Source: JAFGRR01 sp964499235 (lineage in GTDB: Bacteria; Planctomycetota; Phycisphaerae; UBA1845; Fen-1342). From it: 11,498 nt of DNA. The translations under genes and the position numbers were made by a program. Where the stretch lies: contig CAZCKC010000113.1 of NCBI GenBank assembly GCA_964499235.1, forward strand, positions 1 through 11,498, in the 5' to 3' direction. Below the pieces are notes generated by a model that was not told the DNA's origin, searched no databases, and was given only the letters and a program-made list of their open reading frames with translations. Shown here in pieces: positions 1-5,431 of the stretch; positions within the stretch are counted from its first letter, which is position 1, and every line of letters starts with the position of its first letter.

Positions 1-47
1 GAGATCGTTTCACGTGACTGGAGTTCAGACGTGTGCTCTTCCGATCT
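1..47 (+). other. Illumina TruSeq index adapter (non-genomic)
   Basis: Bases 14-47 match the TruSeq read-2 adapter, beginning GTGACTGGAGTTCAGACGTG and ending in CTTCCGATCT. Bases 1-5 (GAGAT) are the end of the P7 flow-cell sequence. Bases 6-13 (CGTTTCAC) sit where the i7 index belongs and are the reverse complement of GTGAAACG, which I recall as TruSeq index 19. This is untrimmed library adapter at a contig end, so the organism's sequence starts at about base 48. The match is from memory of the adapter sequence. Confidence 0.97.
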
Positions 48-68
48 GGTACCCGCGAGACGCCGTGC

Positions 69-143
69 CACTGCTCTCGAGCAGTGCAAAAACACGAGCG
101 GGTCCCGCAACCAGGGTCCCCCAGGCTTTCAGCCTGGAGGACT
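69..143. repeat. Cluster of three short hairpins (REP-like or structured leader)
   Basis: Three inverted repeats follow each other. Bases 69-75 and 80-86 pair perfectly (CACTGCT with AGCAGTG, 4-nt loop). Bases 98-101 and 105-108 pair (GCGG with CCGC). Bases 121-127 and 131-137 pair (CCAGGCT with AGCCTGG, loop TTC); this last stem extends past one mismatch to 115-143. No T-run follows any of them, so they are not obvious terminators. They could be an interspersed REP-type element or a structured RNA. The rest of 48-379 holds no convincing gene and is visibly less GC-rich than the coding regions. Confidence 0.45.
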
Positions 144-197
144 GCTACACCATGCAATAGTCCCGTAGGTGTCACTTCGGCGGAGGCGCAATTACTA

Positions 198-226
198 TAG
201 ACATTCACCAATCACTACTTTCTAAT
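198..226 (+). promoter_or_regulatory. Predicted sigma70-type promoter upstream of the glycosylase gene
   Basis: TAGACA at 198-203 (5 of 6 to TTGACA) is followed by a 17-base spacer and TCTAAT at 221-226 (5 of 6 to TATAAT). This is the best housekeeping promoter match in the window and lies in its most AT-rich stretch. Transcription would start near 233, giving a leader of about 147 nt before the ATG at 380. It is predicted from sequence only. Confidence 0.5.
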
Positions 227-379
227 CGACCTGCCACCGAAACGACACGTCATCAACAATCGACTTCCGAGCGTCAACAAGCACCGCGCGCCACCCTTGC
301 GTCACAGCCGAATCTCGCCTGACATCCATCAGTCCGCCCTGCGGTTGCTGCCCTGCCGCGATCAACTTACATTCTCGCC

Positions 380-1318
380 ATGCCGCTGGATCCCCCCCAA
401 CTCGCCGGCCTCCGCGCTTGGCTCGCCTCCGAGCAACGCTTCGGCATCGCCCACCTCGGCGTCACCGGCGTCAGCCTGACCGCGACAACCGCGGCGCCGG
501 CGAGCACTGATTCCGCCCGGGCCGCAACGCCTGAGAGCCGCACAGCTGGTTCGACCAATCAATCGCCCGAAGCGCCTGCCGGCAACGAGCCCGCGCTATT
601 CGGCGACACCACCGCACCCGCCACCGGCCGGAGGAACTTCGTGGCCTCACCGCTCAAGCAGCTCGAGCCGCCCGACGGCCTCGAACCCCTCAACAAAAAA
701 CGCCTCGGCAAGCAAGCCGCCGCGGCCGCGCTCGAGGACCTCAACGCCAAGTGGGTCCGCGACTGCGTCCACTGCCGCCTGCACGAAACCCGCACGCAGA
801 CCGTCTTCGGCGTCGGCAACCCCGCCGCCGACCTCGTCTTCGTCGGTGAAGGCCCCGGCGCCGACGAGGACCGCCAGGGCGAGCCGTTCGTCGGCCGCGC
901 CGGCCAGCTCCTCACCAAGATGATTGAGGCCATGACGCTCAGCCGGAGCGATGTTTATATTTGCAACGTCGTGAAGTGCCGCCCGCCCGGCAACCGCACC
1001 CCCACCGACCACGAGATGGCCCGCTGCGCCGCGTTCCTCCTGCGACAGCTCGCGATCATTCGCCCAAAAATCATCGTCACGCTCGGCCGGCCGGCCGCCC
1101 AGACGCTCCTCGCCACGCGAACGCCAATCGGCAAGCTCCGCGGCACGTTTCACGAGTTCCCACCGCCGGAACTCGATGAGCCTAACCTGCCGACCTGCAA
1201 GCTGATGCCGACATTCCACCCCGCCTATCTCCTCCGCAGTCCCGGCGAAAAAGGCAAAGCCTGGGCCGACCTCCAGCAGGTCATGGCGGAGCTCGGCCTC
1301 ACACTTCCCAAGCACTAG
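380..1318 (+). CDS. Uracil-DNA glycosylase, family 4 (4Fe-4S)
   Basis: This enzyme would remove uracil from DNA, starting base-excision repair of deaminated cytosine. The 312-residue product carries the family 4 signatures: GEGPGADED at 156-164 followed by GEPFVGRAG, NVVKCRPPGNRTP at 196-208, and HPAYLLR at 280-286. Four cysteines, C129, C132, C200 and C216, form the C-X2-C-X67-C-X15-C pattern expected for the iron-sulfur cluster. Family members are usually about 200-230 residues. Here about 110 extra N-terminal residues are rich in Ala, Pro, Thr and Ser, with an unrelated short segment at 1-30 before the linker. ATG 380 is the most upstream start in frame; no clear Shine-Dalgarno sequence precedes it, so the start is less certain than the function. 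It appears to be a single-gene unit; its stop codon overlaps the repeat at 1318-1348. Confidence 0.93.
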   Translation: MPLDPPQLAGLRAWLASEQRFGIAHLGVTGVSLTATTAAPASTDSARAATPESRTAGSTNQSPEAPAGNEPALFGDTTAPATGRRNFVASPLKQLEPPDGLEPLNKKRLGKQAAAAALEDLNAKWVRDCVHCRLHETRTQTVFGVGNPAADLVFVGEGPGADEDRQGEPFVGRAGQLLTKMIEAMTLSRSDVYICNVVKCRPPGNRTPTDHEMARCAAFLLRQLAIIRPKIIVTLGRPAAQTLLATRTPIGKLRGTFHEFPPPELDEPNLPTCKLMPTFHPAYLLRSPGEKGKAWADLQQVMAELGLTLPKH

Positions 1319-1348
1319 GGGTAGATGCCCCAATATGGGGTAAATGCC
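1318..1348 (+). repeat. Tandem 12-bp direct repeat with mutually exclusive hairpins
   Basis: GGGGTAGATGCC (1318-1329) recurs as GGGGTAAATGCC (1337-1348), 11 of 12 identical with a 19-bp period. The CCCC at 1328-1331 can pair with GGGG at 1318-1321 or with GGGG at 1337-1340, so two hairpins exclude each other. The first copy begins in the glycosylase stop codon, and the second runs into the conserved motif upstream of the first regulator gene. It could be a pair of operator half-sites or a weak terminator/attenuator; no T-run follows. Confidence 0.4.
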
Positions 1349-1369
1349 TGAGGTGATTCCGCCTAAACT
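1347..1369 (+). promoter_or_regulatory. Conserved upstream motif, copy 1
   Basis: This 23-bp block matches 17 of 23 positions of the block at 2723-2745 upstream of the paralogous regulator. Conserved parts in order are CCTGAG, GATTC, GC, TA and CT. The terminal TAAACT could serve as a -10 element, with the conserved remainder as operator or spacer. It ends 50 nt before the ATG at 1420. Function is inferred only from conservation and position. Confidence 0.4.
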
Positions 1370-1377
1370 GCAGGACA

Positions 1378-1401
1378 GGCGGCTCGGAACCGGTTGCCGC
1401 C
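1378..1401 (+). other. Leader hairpin before the first regulator
   Basis: GGCGGC at 1378-1383 is complementary to GCCGCC at 1396-1401, and CGG/CCG lie inside the loop. It sits between the conserved motif and the start codon at 1420, so it would be in the mRNA leader. It may affect translation or be a chance feature of GC-rich DNA. Confidence 0.3.
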
Positions 1402-1419
1402 AGGCATGCAGGTCGGGGC

Positions 1420-2055
1420 ATGAACCGCATCGACGCGCACATTCTCGTCTTGGGACCGACGGCGTGGCAACGCCGCACGCTGGCACTAGTCGCCCGGTGC
1501 GAGCTTGGCTGCGCTCACGTCGCCTGCGCCGCGACCAACGCGACCGAGATCTGGCAGGCCCTCCGCCAGGAAGTTCATCTCGCGTGCATCGACTGCGACG
1601 ACCCCGAGCCCGGTGTCGTCGACGCGGTGCAGATGATCCCGCGATTGCGCCCGCAAGCGCGGCTGGTCTTGCTGACCGCCAAGATCGATTCACAGGGCCT
1701 GAGCCCGTGGCGGAGTGTGACGTTCGACGGCATCGCGACAAAGCAGGCGGGTTACACGCAGCTGCGGATGGCGATCGACCTCACCCTCATGGGCCGCCGC
1801 TATTTGCCAGCGGAGATCCGCAAAGCCCGGCAGCAGCTGGCCGCGCAGGACGGCCGGGCAACGCTGTCGCGCCGCGAGCACGAGCTGCTGCCGCTGCTGG
1901 CCGGCGGCCTGAAACTCCAGGAAGCCGCCAGCCGCATGAACATCAGCTACAAGACGGCCGACTCGTACCGCACCAGCCTGCTCAAAAAGCTCGGCCTGCG
2001 CAGCCGCGTCGATCTCACCCGCTACGCCATCCGCGAGCGCATCATCGTGCCGTAG
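1420..2055 (+). CDS. NarL/LuxR-type response regulator, receiver partly degenerate
   Basis: This is a probable DNA-binding transcription regulator of 211 residues. Residues 1-125 have the layout of a receiver domain. Asp58 (in CID) is at the phosphoacceptor position, Thr86 (LLTAK) and Lys108 at the conserved Thr and Lys positions. The N-terminal acidic pair that binds Mg2+ is replaced by LGP at 11-13, so normal phosphorylation is doubtful. Residues 149-206 are a LuxR-type helix-turn-helix beginning LSRREHELLPLL with recognition-helix sequence KTADSYRTSLLKKL. ATG 1420 follows a G-rich stretch (GGTCGGGG) acting as ribosome binding site. The DNA-binding domain is 35/63 identical to the regulator at 2782-3426, so the pair look like duplicates. 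No cognate histidine kinase is in the window, and target genes are unknown. Confidence 0.82.
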   Translation: MNRIDAHILVLGPTAWQRRTLALVARCELGCAHVACAATNATEIWQALRQEVHLACIDCDDPEPGVVDAVQMIPRLRPQARLVLLTAKIDSQGLSPWRSVTFDGIATKQAGYTQLRMAIDLTLMGRRYLPAEIRKARQQLAAQDGRATLSRREHELLPLLAGGLKLQEAASRMNISYKTADSYRTSLLKKLGLRSRVDLTRYAIRERIIVP

Positions 2056-2072
2056 CAGGCAGCCCTGCCTGC
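2055..2072. terminator. Hairpin between convergent genes
   Basis: GCAGGCA (2055-2061) pairs perfectly with TGCCTGC (2066-2072) across a 4-nt loop. It fills the gap between the stop codon of the plus-strand regulator (ending 2055) and the stop codon of the minus-strand J-domain gene (starting 2074). The position suggests a bidirectional terminator, but neither strand has a T-run, so a REP-like element or mRNA 3'-end stabiliser is equally possible. Confidence 0.45.
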
Positions 2073-2073
2073 G

Positions 2074-2580
2074 TTAGCGCGTCAGCCGCACCCGCAGGGT
2101 GCTTGCCGCCAGGAGGACCAGCCCGCCCAGCGCCGCCATGAATGCGCCCAGGATCAGCCGCGCGTCCGGCTGCCAGAGATAGCTGAGCAGCAGCCCCGCG
2201 CTGACGGCATACAGGCCGACCGCCCCGAGGTGCCGCAACGTCATCACCGGCTGCAATGGCAGGATTCGCCGCCGATCGGTCTCGCCGAACAGGCACGGCA
2301 CACAGGCAAACGTCCCGTCGGCACCCTCGAACAGCTCCGCCGGCTGGTCGCACCGCTCGCAGCGGCGGGTCGTGACGTTGCCGGACCGCAGTCCCAGTTC
2401 GTCCTCGAGCAGCCGATAGGCGTCCACGACCGCCTGGAACCGCGTTGGCCGCCCGTTCGTTCGCGCACGGTCCGGGTGGTGCTGGCGAGCAAGTTGCCGA
2501 AAGCGGGCCCGGATCGCATCCGGTGGCTCGCTCCCACGAAGCCCAAGGGTGGCAAACGCCTGTGTGAGGCGGCGGTTCAT
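2074..2580 (-). CDS. J-domain protein with zinc ribbon and two membrane segments
   Basis: The 168-residue product is a probable membrane-anchored DnaJ-type co-chaperone. Residues 1-63 form a short J-domain with the HPD tripeptide at 35-37, needed in the family to stimulate the ATPase of DnaK, preceded by the helix ARFRQLARQ. Residues 74-96 hold two CX2C knuckles (C74/C77 and C93/C96), a probable zinc ribbon. Two hydrophobic stretches at about 117-135 and 141-161 look like a transmembrane hairpin, ending in basic TLRVRLTR. The Gly/Phe region and client-binding domains of true DnaJ are absent, so it probably serves a specialised role. The start is ATG with only a weak AGGAC-like ribosome site. 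The gene is divergent from the second regulator and convergent with the first. The specific client is unknown. Confidence 0.78.
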   Translation of the reverse strand: MNRRLTQAFATLGLRGSEPPDAIRARFRQLARQHHPDRARTNGRPTRFQAVVDAYRLLEDELGLRSGNVTTRRCERCDQPAELFEGADGTFACVPCLFGETDRRRILPLQPVMTLRHLGAVGLYAVSAGLLLSYLWQPDARLILGAFMAALGGLVLLAASTLRVRLTR

Positions 2581-2619
2581 GGAAAACGTCCTGGCAGCGT
2601 GGCAGTGCTCGCCCCGTCA

Positions 2620-2637
2620 GCCGCCTCAGGTGGCGGC
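2620..2637. other. Hairpin in the divergent intergenic region
   Basis: GCCGCC (2620-2625) pairs with GGCGGC (2632-2637) around the loop TCAGGT. It lies between the divergent J-domain gene and the second regulator. The stem sequence resembles the leader hairpin at 1378-1401 upstream of the paralogous regulator. Apart from this and the motif at 2723-2745, I see no clear promoter in 2581-2781. Confidence 0.3.
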
Positions 2638-2722
2638 GTGATGGCGGGCCGCCGTGATCGGCGCGCGCTTCGGCTTGGCCCCTCAAAAATGACTCTATCA
2701 CCCGAGCGGTTTCAGGCCAACA

Positions 2723-2745
2723 CCTGAGTCGATTCGGCGTAGGCT
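2723..2745 (+). promoter_or_regulatory. Conserved upstream motif, copy 2
   Basis: This is the second copy of the block at 1347-1369, with 17 of 23 positions identical: CCTGAG, GATTC, GC, TA and CT. It ends in TAGGCT, a possible weak -10. It lies 36 nt before ATG 2782, comparable to 50 nt for copy 1. The conserved block sits immediately 5' of each regulator and nowhere else that I can see, suggesting shared or mutual regulation. The role is inferred. Confidence 0.4.
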
Positions 2746-2781
2746 TGATCGGTGACAACGAATGTCAGGCCGGCCGAGGCC

Positions 2782-3426
2782 ATGTCGGAGCGCGTGGAAG
2801 CCATCAGCGTGCTGGCGGGTAAGCCGCTGGAGCGGTCCGCCTATGTGGCCTTGATGCAGGCGGCATTCGAGCCGCGGGTGTTGCGGGCGGGCGGTTTGAC
2901 CGCGCCAGCCATCTGGGCGGCGCTCCGCGGCACGCCGGACGCGGTGATAATCCGGGAAAACCACAACCCGCAGGAGGTGCTGCAAGCCATTCAGATGATC
3001 GCCAGCCATCGGCCCGCCTGCGGCCTGGTCGTCATCGCGGACGCCCCGGTCCCCGCCCTGGCCGAGCCGATCCGCCAGCGCCAGCTCTGCGGCTACATCA
3101 CGACCGGGGTCGCCGTGGCGGAGCTGATCGACGCCGTCGTGGAAGTCGTCCGCGGCGGCACGGCCATCGCGCCCGCCATGCAGGCGGTTGTCGAGCAGAC
3201 TTTCGCTGCGACGCCGAAGCCTGCGCCGGCGAGGCTCTCGCGCCGCGAGGCCGAACTGCTCCCCCTGCTCGTGCAAGGCCTGACCTTGCGGCAGGCCGCG
3301 AGCCAGCTCGGGGTCAGCCCCAAGACGGCCGACACCTATCGGACCAACCTCTTCCGCAAGCTGAAGGTCCACAACCGCGTCGCCCTCACCCGGCTGGCGC
3401 TCCAGCAAGGCCTGGTCGAACCGTGA
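2782..3426 (+). CDS. LuxR-type regulator with pseudo-receiver domain
   Basis: This 214-residue protein is a paralog of the regulator at 1420-2055. Aligned without gaps through the receiver, it has Arg58, Ala86 and Thr108 where the other has Asp58, Thr86 and Lys108, and AGK replaces the acidic pair. It therefore cannot be phosphorylated at the usual site. A Pro/Ala-rich linker (about 141-151) leads to a LuxR helix-turn-helix at 152-210 starting LSRREAELLPLL, with KTADTYRTNLFRKL in the recognition region. A GTG at 2752 is open in frame, but ATG 2782 is preferred: it is preceded by GAGG, lines up exactly with the paralog's first residue, and leaves the upstream motif outside the gene. It may act constitutively, bind a ligand or partner protein, or compete with the paralog. 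Targets are unknown. Confidence 0.8.
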   Translation: MSERVEAISVLAGKPLERSAYVALMQAAFEPRVLRAGGLTAPAIWAALRGTPDAVIIRENHNPQEVLQAIQMIASHRPACGLVVIADAPVPALAEPIRQRQLCGYITTGVAVAELIDAVVEVVRGGTAIAPAMQAVVEQTFAATPKPAPARLSRREAELLPLLVQGLTLRQAASQLGVSPKTADTYRTNLFRKLKVHNRVALTRLALQQGLVEP

Positions 3427-3660
3427 CCCCGTCGAAAGCATGGCGGGTGCCGATGTCGCGACCGCCAAACCTGGAATCGAGGCCTGGCAGGCGGGAGACC
3501 TGGCGCAACATTCCAGGGCGGCGCCGGCGTGCCGACCGCCAAGCCGCCATCGCAAGCTCACAGCGGCAGGCAAGTCGCCCGCCCCATCCATTTCATCAAT
3601 TACTTCGGCGTCTCAAATGCCCGCCCCGCCCTGCGCCCCCATGGATTACTTCAAACGCCT
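3427..3660. other. Convergent intergenic region without a supported gene
   Basis: The stretch separates the stop codons of the plus-strand regulator and the minus-strand transporter. CCTGGAAT (3470-3477) is complementary to ATTCCAGG (3510-3517), and GCCTG/CAGGC (3482-3486, 3488-3492) forms a small hairpin inside that loop; together they could be a nested bidirectional terminator, though there is no T-run. The 10-mer CGACCGCCAA occurs twice (3459-3468 and 3533-3542). Open frames here have unrelated-looking composition and no ribosome site. Confidence 0.4.
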
Positions 3661-5277
3661 TCACTGCAGCGCGTTCAGCACCCCCACCAGCAGCTGCGCC
3701 GCCACCGTCATCGTTACCAACGCCAGCGGATAAACGGCCGCATATGCGAGCGCCGGCGCATCGGTGTCAAACTGAGCGCTCGCCGCCCCCAGCCCCGGCG
3801 TGCTCGTCATCGCCCCGCACGTCAGCCCGACCGTGCTCGCGGCCGACTGCTTGAACAGCACGTACGACATCAGCCAACCAACCAGCAACCCGTAAAGCAC
3901 GGTAATCACCGCCAGCACCGCCAGCGTCACGCCGTGCGATTGAATCGTCGCCACCAGCTCCGCTCCCGCGCTCGTCCCGGCATACACCAGGAACAGCACG
4001 AGCCCCAGCTCCCGCATCAGGTACCGCCCCGCGCTCGGCACGTGCACCCGAAACCGCCCGATCCGCCCGAAATGCCCCAGCATGAGCCCAACAAACAAAG
4101 GCCCCCCCGCCAGCCCCAGCGTTACGTCCGCCCCGCCGGGCAGCGGCAGCGGGATCATTCCCAGCAGCAGCCCCGCCACCAGCCCCGCCGCAAACGCCGG
4201 AATCCCCGTCTCGTGAATCCGCTGCTCGCGGATGCCGGCCAACCGGGCAAACGCCTGAATCTCCGCATCGTGCCCAACCGCCCGCACCTGGTCACCCACC
4301 TCCAGCACGAACGTCGCCTGCGGCACGAACTCCAGCCCCTCGCGCCGGACCCGCGTGATCACGACGCCGTATTTCTGCAGCACCTGCAGCTCGCGCAGCG
4401 ACCGCCCGGAAAATGTTGGCTCCGTGATATAAATATCCCGCGCGACCACGCTCGGATCGCGGTCGATCTGCACCTCCACCGGCGGCCCGAAGATCAGCTC
4501 CAGCCGCTTCAGCTCGTCCGCGGACCCGACCGCCAGCACGATGTCACCGTGCTCGAGCCGCAAATCGCTGCTGTACGGCATCACCGTCTCACCGCGCAGC
4601 ACCCGCGAGATGTTCGCCGTCACCATCGCATGCAGGTTCAGGCTCGCCAGCGTCTTCCCCGCCGCGGCCGGGTTCTCTACCCGGTACGTCCGCTTCAGGA
4701 TCTGCGGCATCGGCGTCGCGTCGGCCGCTCGCGTCGCCGGCTCGCGCTGCCGCGCCAGCCACCGCGGCAACAGCTGCGCAAACAGCACCACCCCGATGAT
4801 CCCGAACGGATACGCCACACCGTACGCCACCGACACCAGCGGGCTGTCAGACGCCTCCTGGGCCGCCGCCAGCGCGGGCGTGCTCGTCAACGCCCCCGCA
4901 AACACGCCCACCGCCATCGCCGGATCAATCTCCAGCAGCCACCCGACACCCGCCGCCAGGATCGCCGCCCCCAGGACCGTCGCCAGCCCCACCGCCAGCG
5001 GCGCCACCCCCTTGCTGCGCACCGTGGCCACAAACCGCGGCCCCGCCTGCAGTCCGATCGCATACACGAACAGCACCACGCCAAACTGCCCCAGCCACTT
5101 CAGGGCGTCCCCCGGCGGCACCCAGTCCAGGTGACCAAAGAGCAAGGCCGCAAACAGCACGCCCGAGCTGCCGAGCGTGAGCCCCGCCACCTTCAGCCGC
5201 CCGATAATCGAGCCCAGCACGATGATCAGAAAGGTAATCGCGATCGGGTTGTTGCGAAAAGCGGTCAGCAGTTCCAT
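3661..5277 (-). CDS. AspT/YidE-type (AAE family) membrane transporter with two RCK_C domains
   Basis: The 538-residue protein is a probable inner-membrane exchanger or permease of the aspartate:alanine exchanger family (the AspT, YidE, YbjL group). It has an N-terminal membrane half (about 10-172), a cytosolic centre with two RCK_C/TrkA_C-like regulatory domains (about 192-265 and 275-350), and a C-terminal membrane half (about 358-537). The halves are internal repeats: GALTSTPAL (128-136) matches GAMTSTPGL (488-496), and FGVVLFVYAIGLQAG (65-79) matches LGLVLFLVYAGTSAG (424-438). Length is typical of the family. I chose ATG 5277 (MELLTAFRNNP, leading straight into the first membrane segment); a GTG at 5316 would add 13 Pro/Glu-rich residues. 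It follows aspS on the same strand after about 154 bp. Substrate is unproven: many family members have none assigned. Confidence 0.88.
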   Translation of the reverse strand: MELLTAFRNNPIAITFLIIVLGSIIGRLKVAGLTLGSSGVLFAALLFGHLDWVPPGDALKWLGQFGVVLFVYAIGLQAGPRFVATVRSKGVAPLAVGLATVLGAAILAAGVGWLLEIDPAMAVGVFAGALTSTPALAAAQEASDSPLVSVAYGVAYPFGIIGVVLFAQLLPRWLARQREPATRAADATPMPQILKRTYRVENPAAAGKTLASLNLHAMVTANISRVLRGETVMPYSSDLRLEHGDIVLAVGSADELKRLELIFGPPVEVQIDRDPSVVARDIYITEPTFSGRSLRELQVLQKYGVVITRVRREGLEFVPQATFVLEVGDQVRAVGHDAEIQAFARLAGIREQRIHETGIPAFAAGLVAGLLLGMIPLPLPGGADVTLGLAGGPLFVGLMLGHFGRIGRFRVHVPSAGRYLMRELGLVLFLVYAGTSAGAELVATIQSHGVTLAVLAVITVLYGLLVGWLMSYVLFKQSAASTVGLTCGAMTSTPGLGAASAQFDTDAPALAYAAVYPLALVTMTVAAQLLVGVLNALQ

Positions 5278-5304
5278 GGGGCTCGCTTCTGGAGGCTCCG
5301 TTCC

Positions 5305-5323
5305 TGCCGGTCGCACACCGGCA
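5305..5323. other. Perfect hairpin between aspS and the transporter gene
   Basis: TGCCGGT (5305-5311) and ACCGGCA (5317-5323) pair perfectly around a 5-nt loop. It lies in the 154-bp gap downstream of aspS and upstream of the transporter start. There is no T-run on the minus strand, so a clean intrinsic terminator is unlikely. If the two genes are co-transcribed it would be in the intercistronic RNA. The GTG alternative start of the transporter lies in the loop. Confidence 0.35.
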
Positions 5324-5431
5324 AACGAGCCATCTTCAAGACCCCCGCCGACCCCTGCAAGCGAGCCCGCCCCGAATTCACGCCGCGTTCATCCGCCGCG
5401 GCCCCGCTGACCCCGCCCCCGCACGCCGGTC

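Noticed and set aside
1..379. Possible mobile element or transferred island, given the lower GC
   Set aside because: No transposase, terminal repeat or integrase is visible; the anomaly is explained in part by adapter sequence and by a non-coding promoter region.
2230..2727. 165-codon open frame on the plus strand
   Set aside because: It is antisense to the J-domain gene and runs through the divergent regulatory region; no ribosome site and no recognisable domain.
3440..3733. 97-codon open frame that would fill the convergent gap
   Set aside because: Composition is unlike the neighbouring proteins, there is no ribosome site, and it overlaps the end of the transporter gene antisense.
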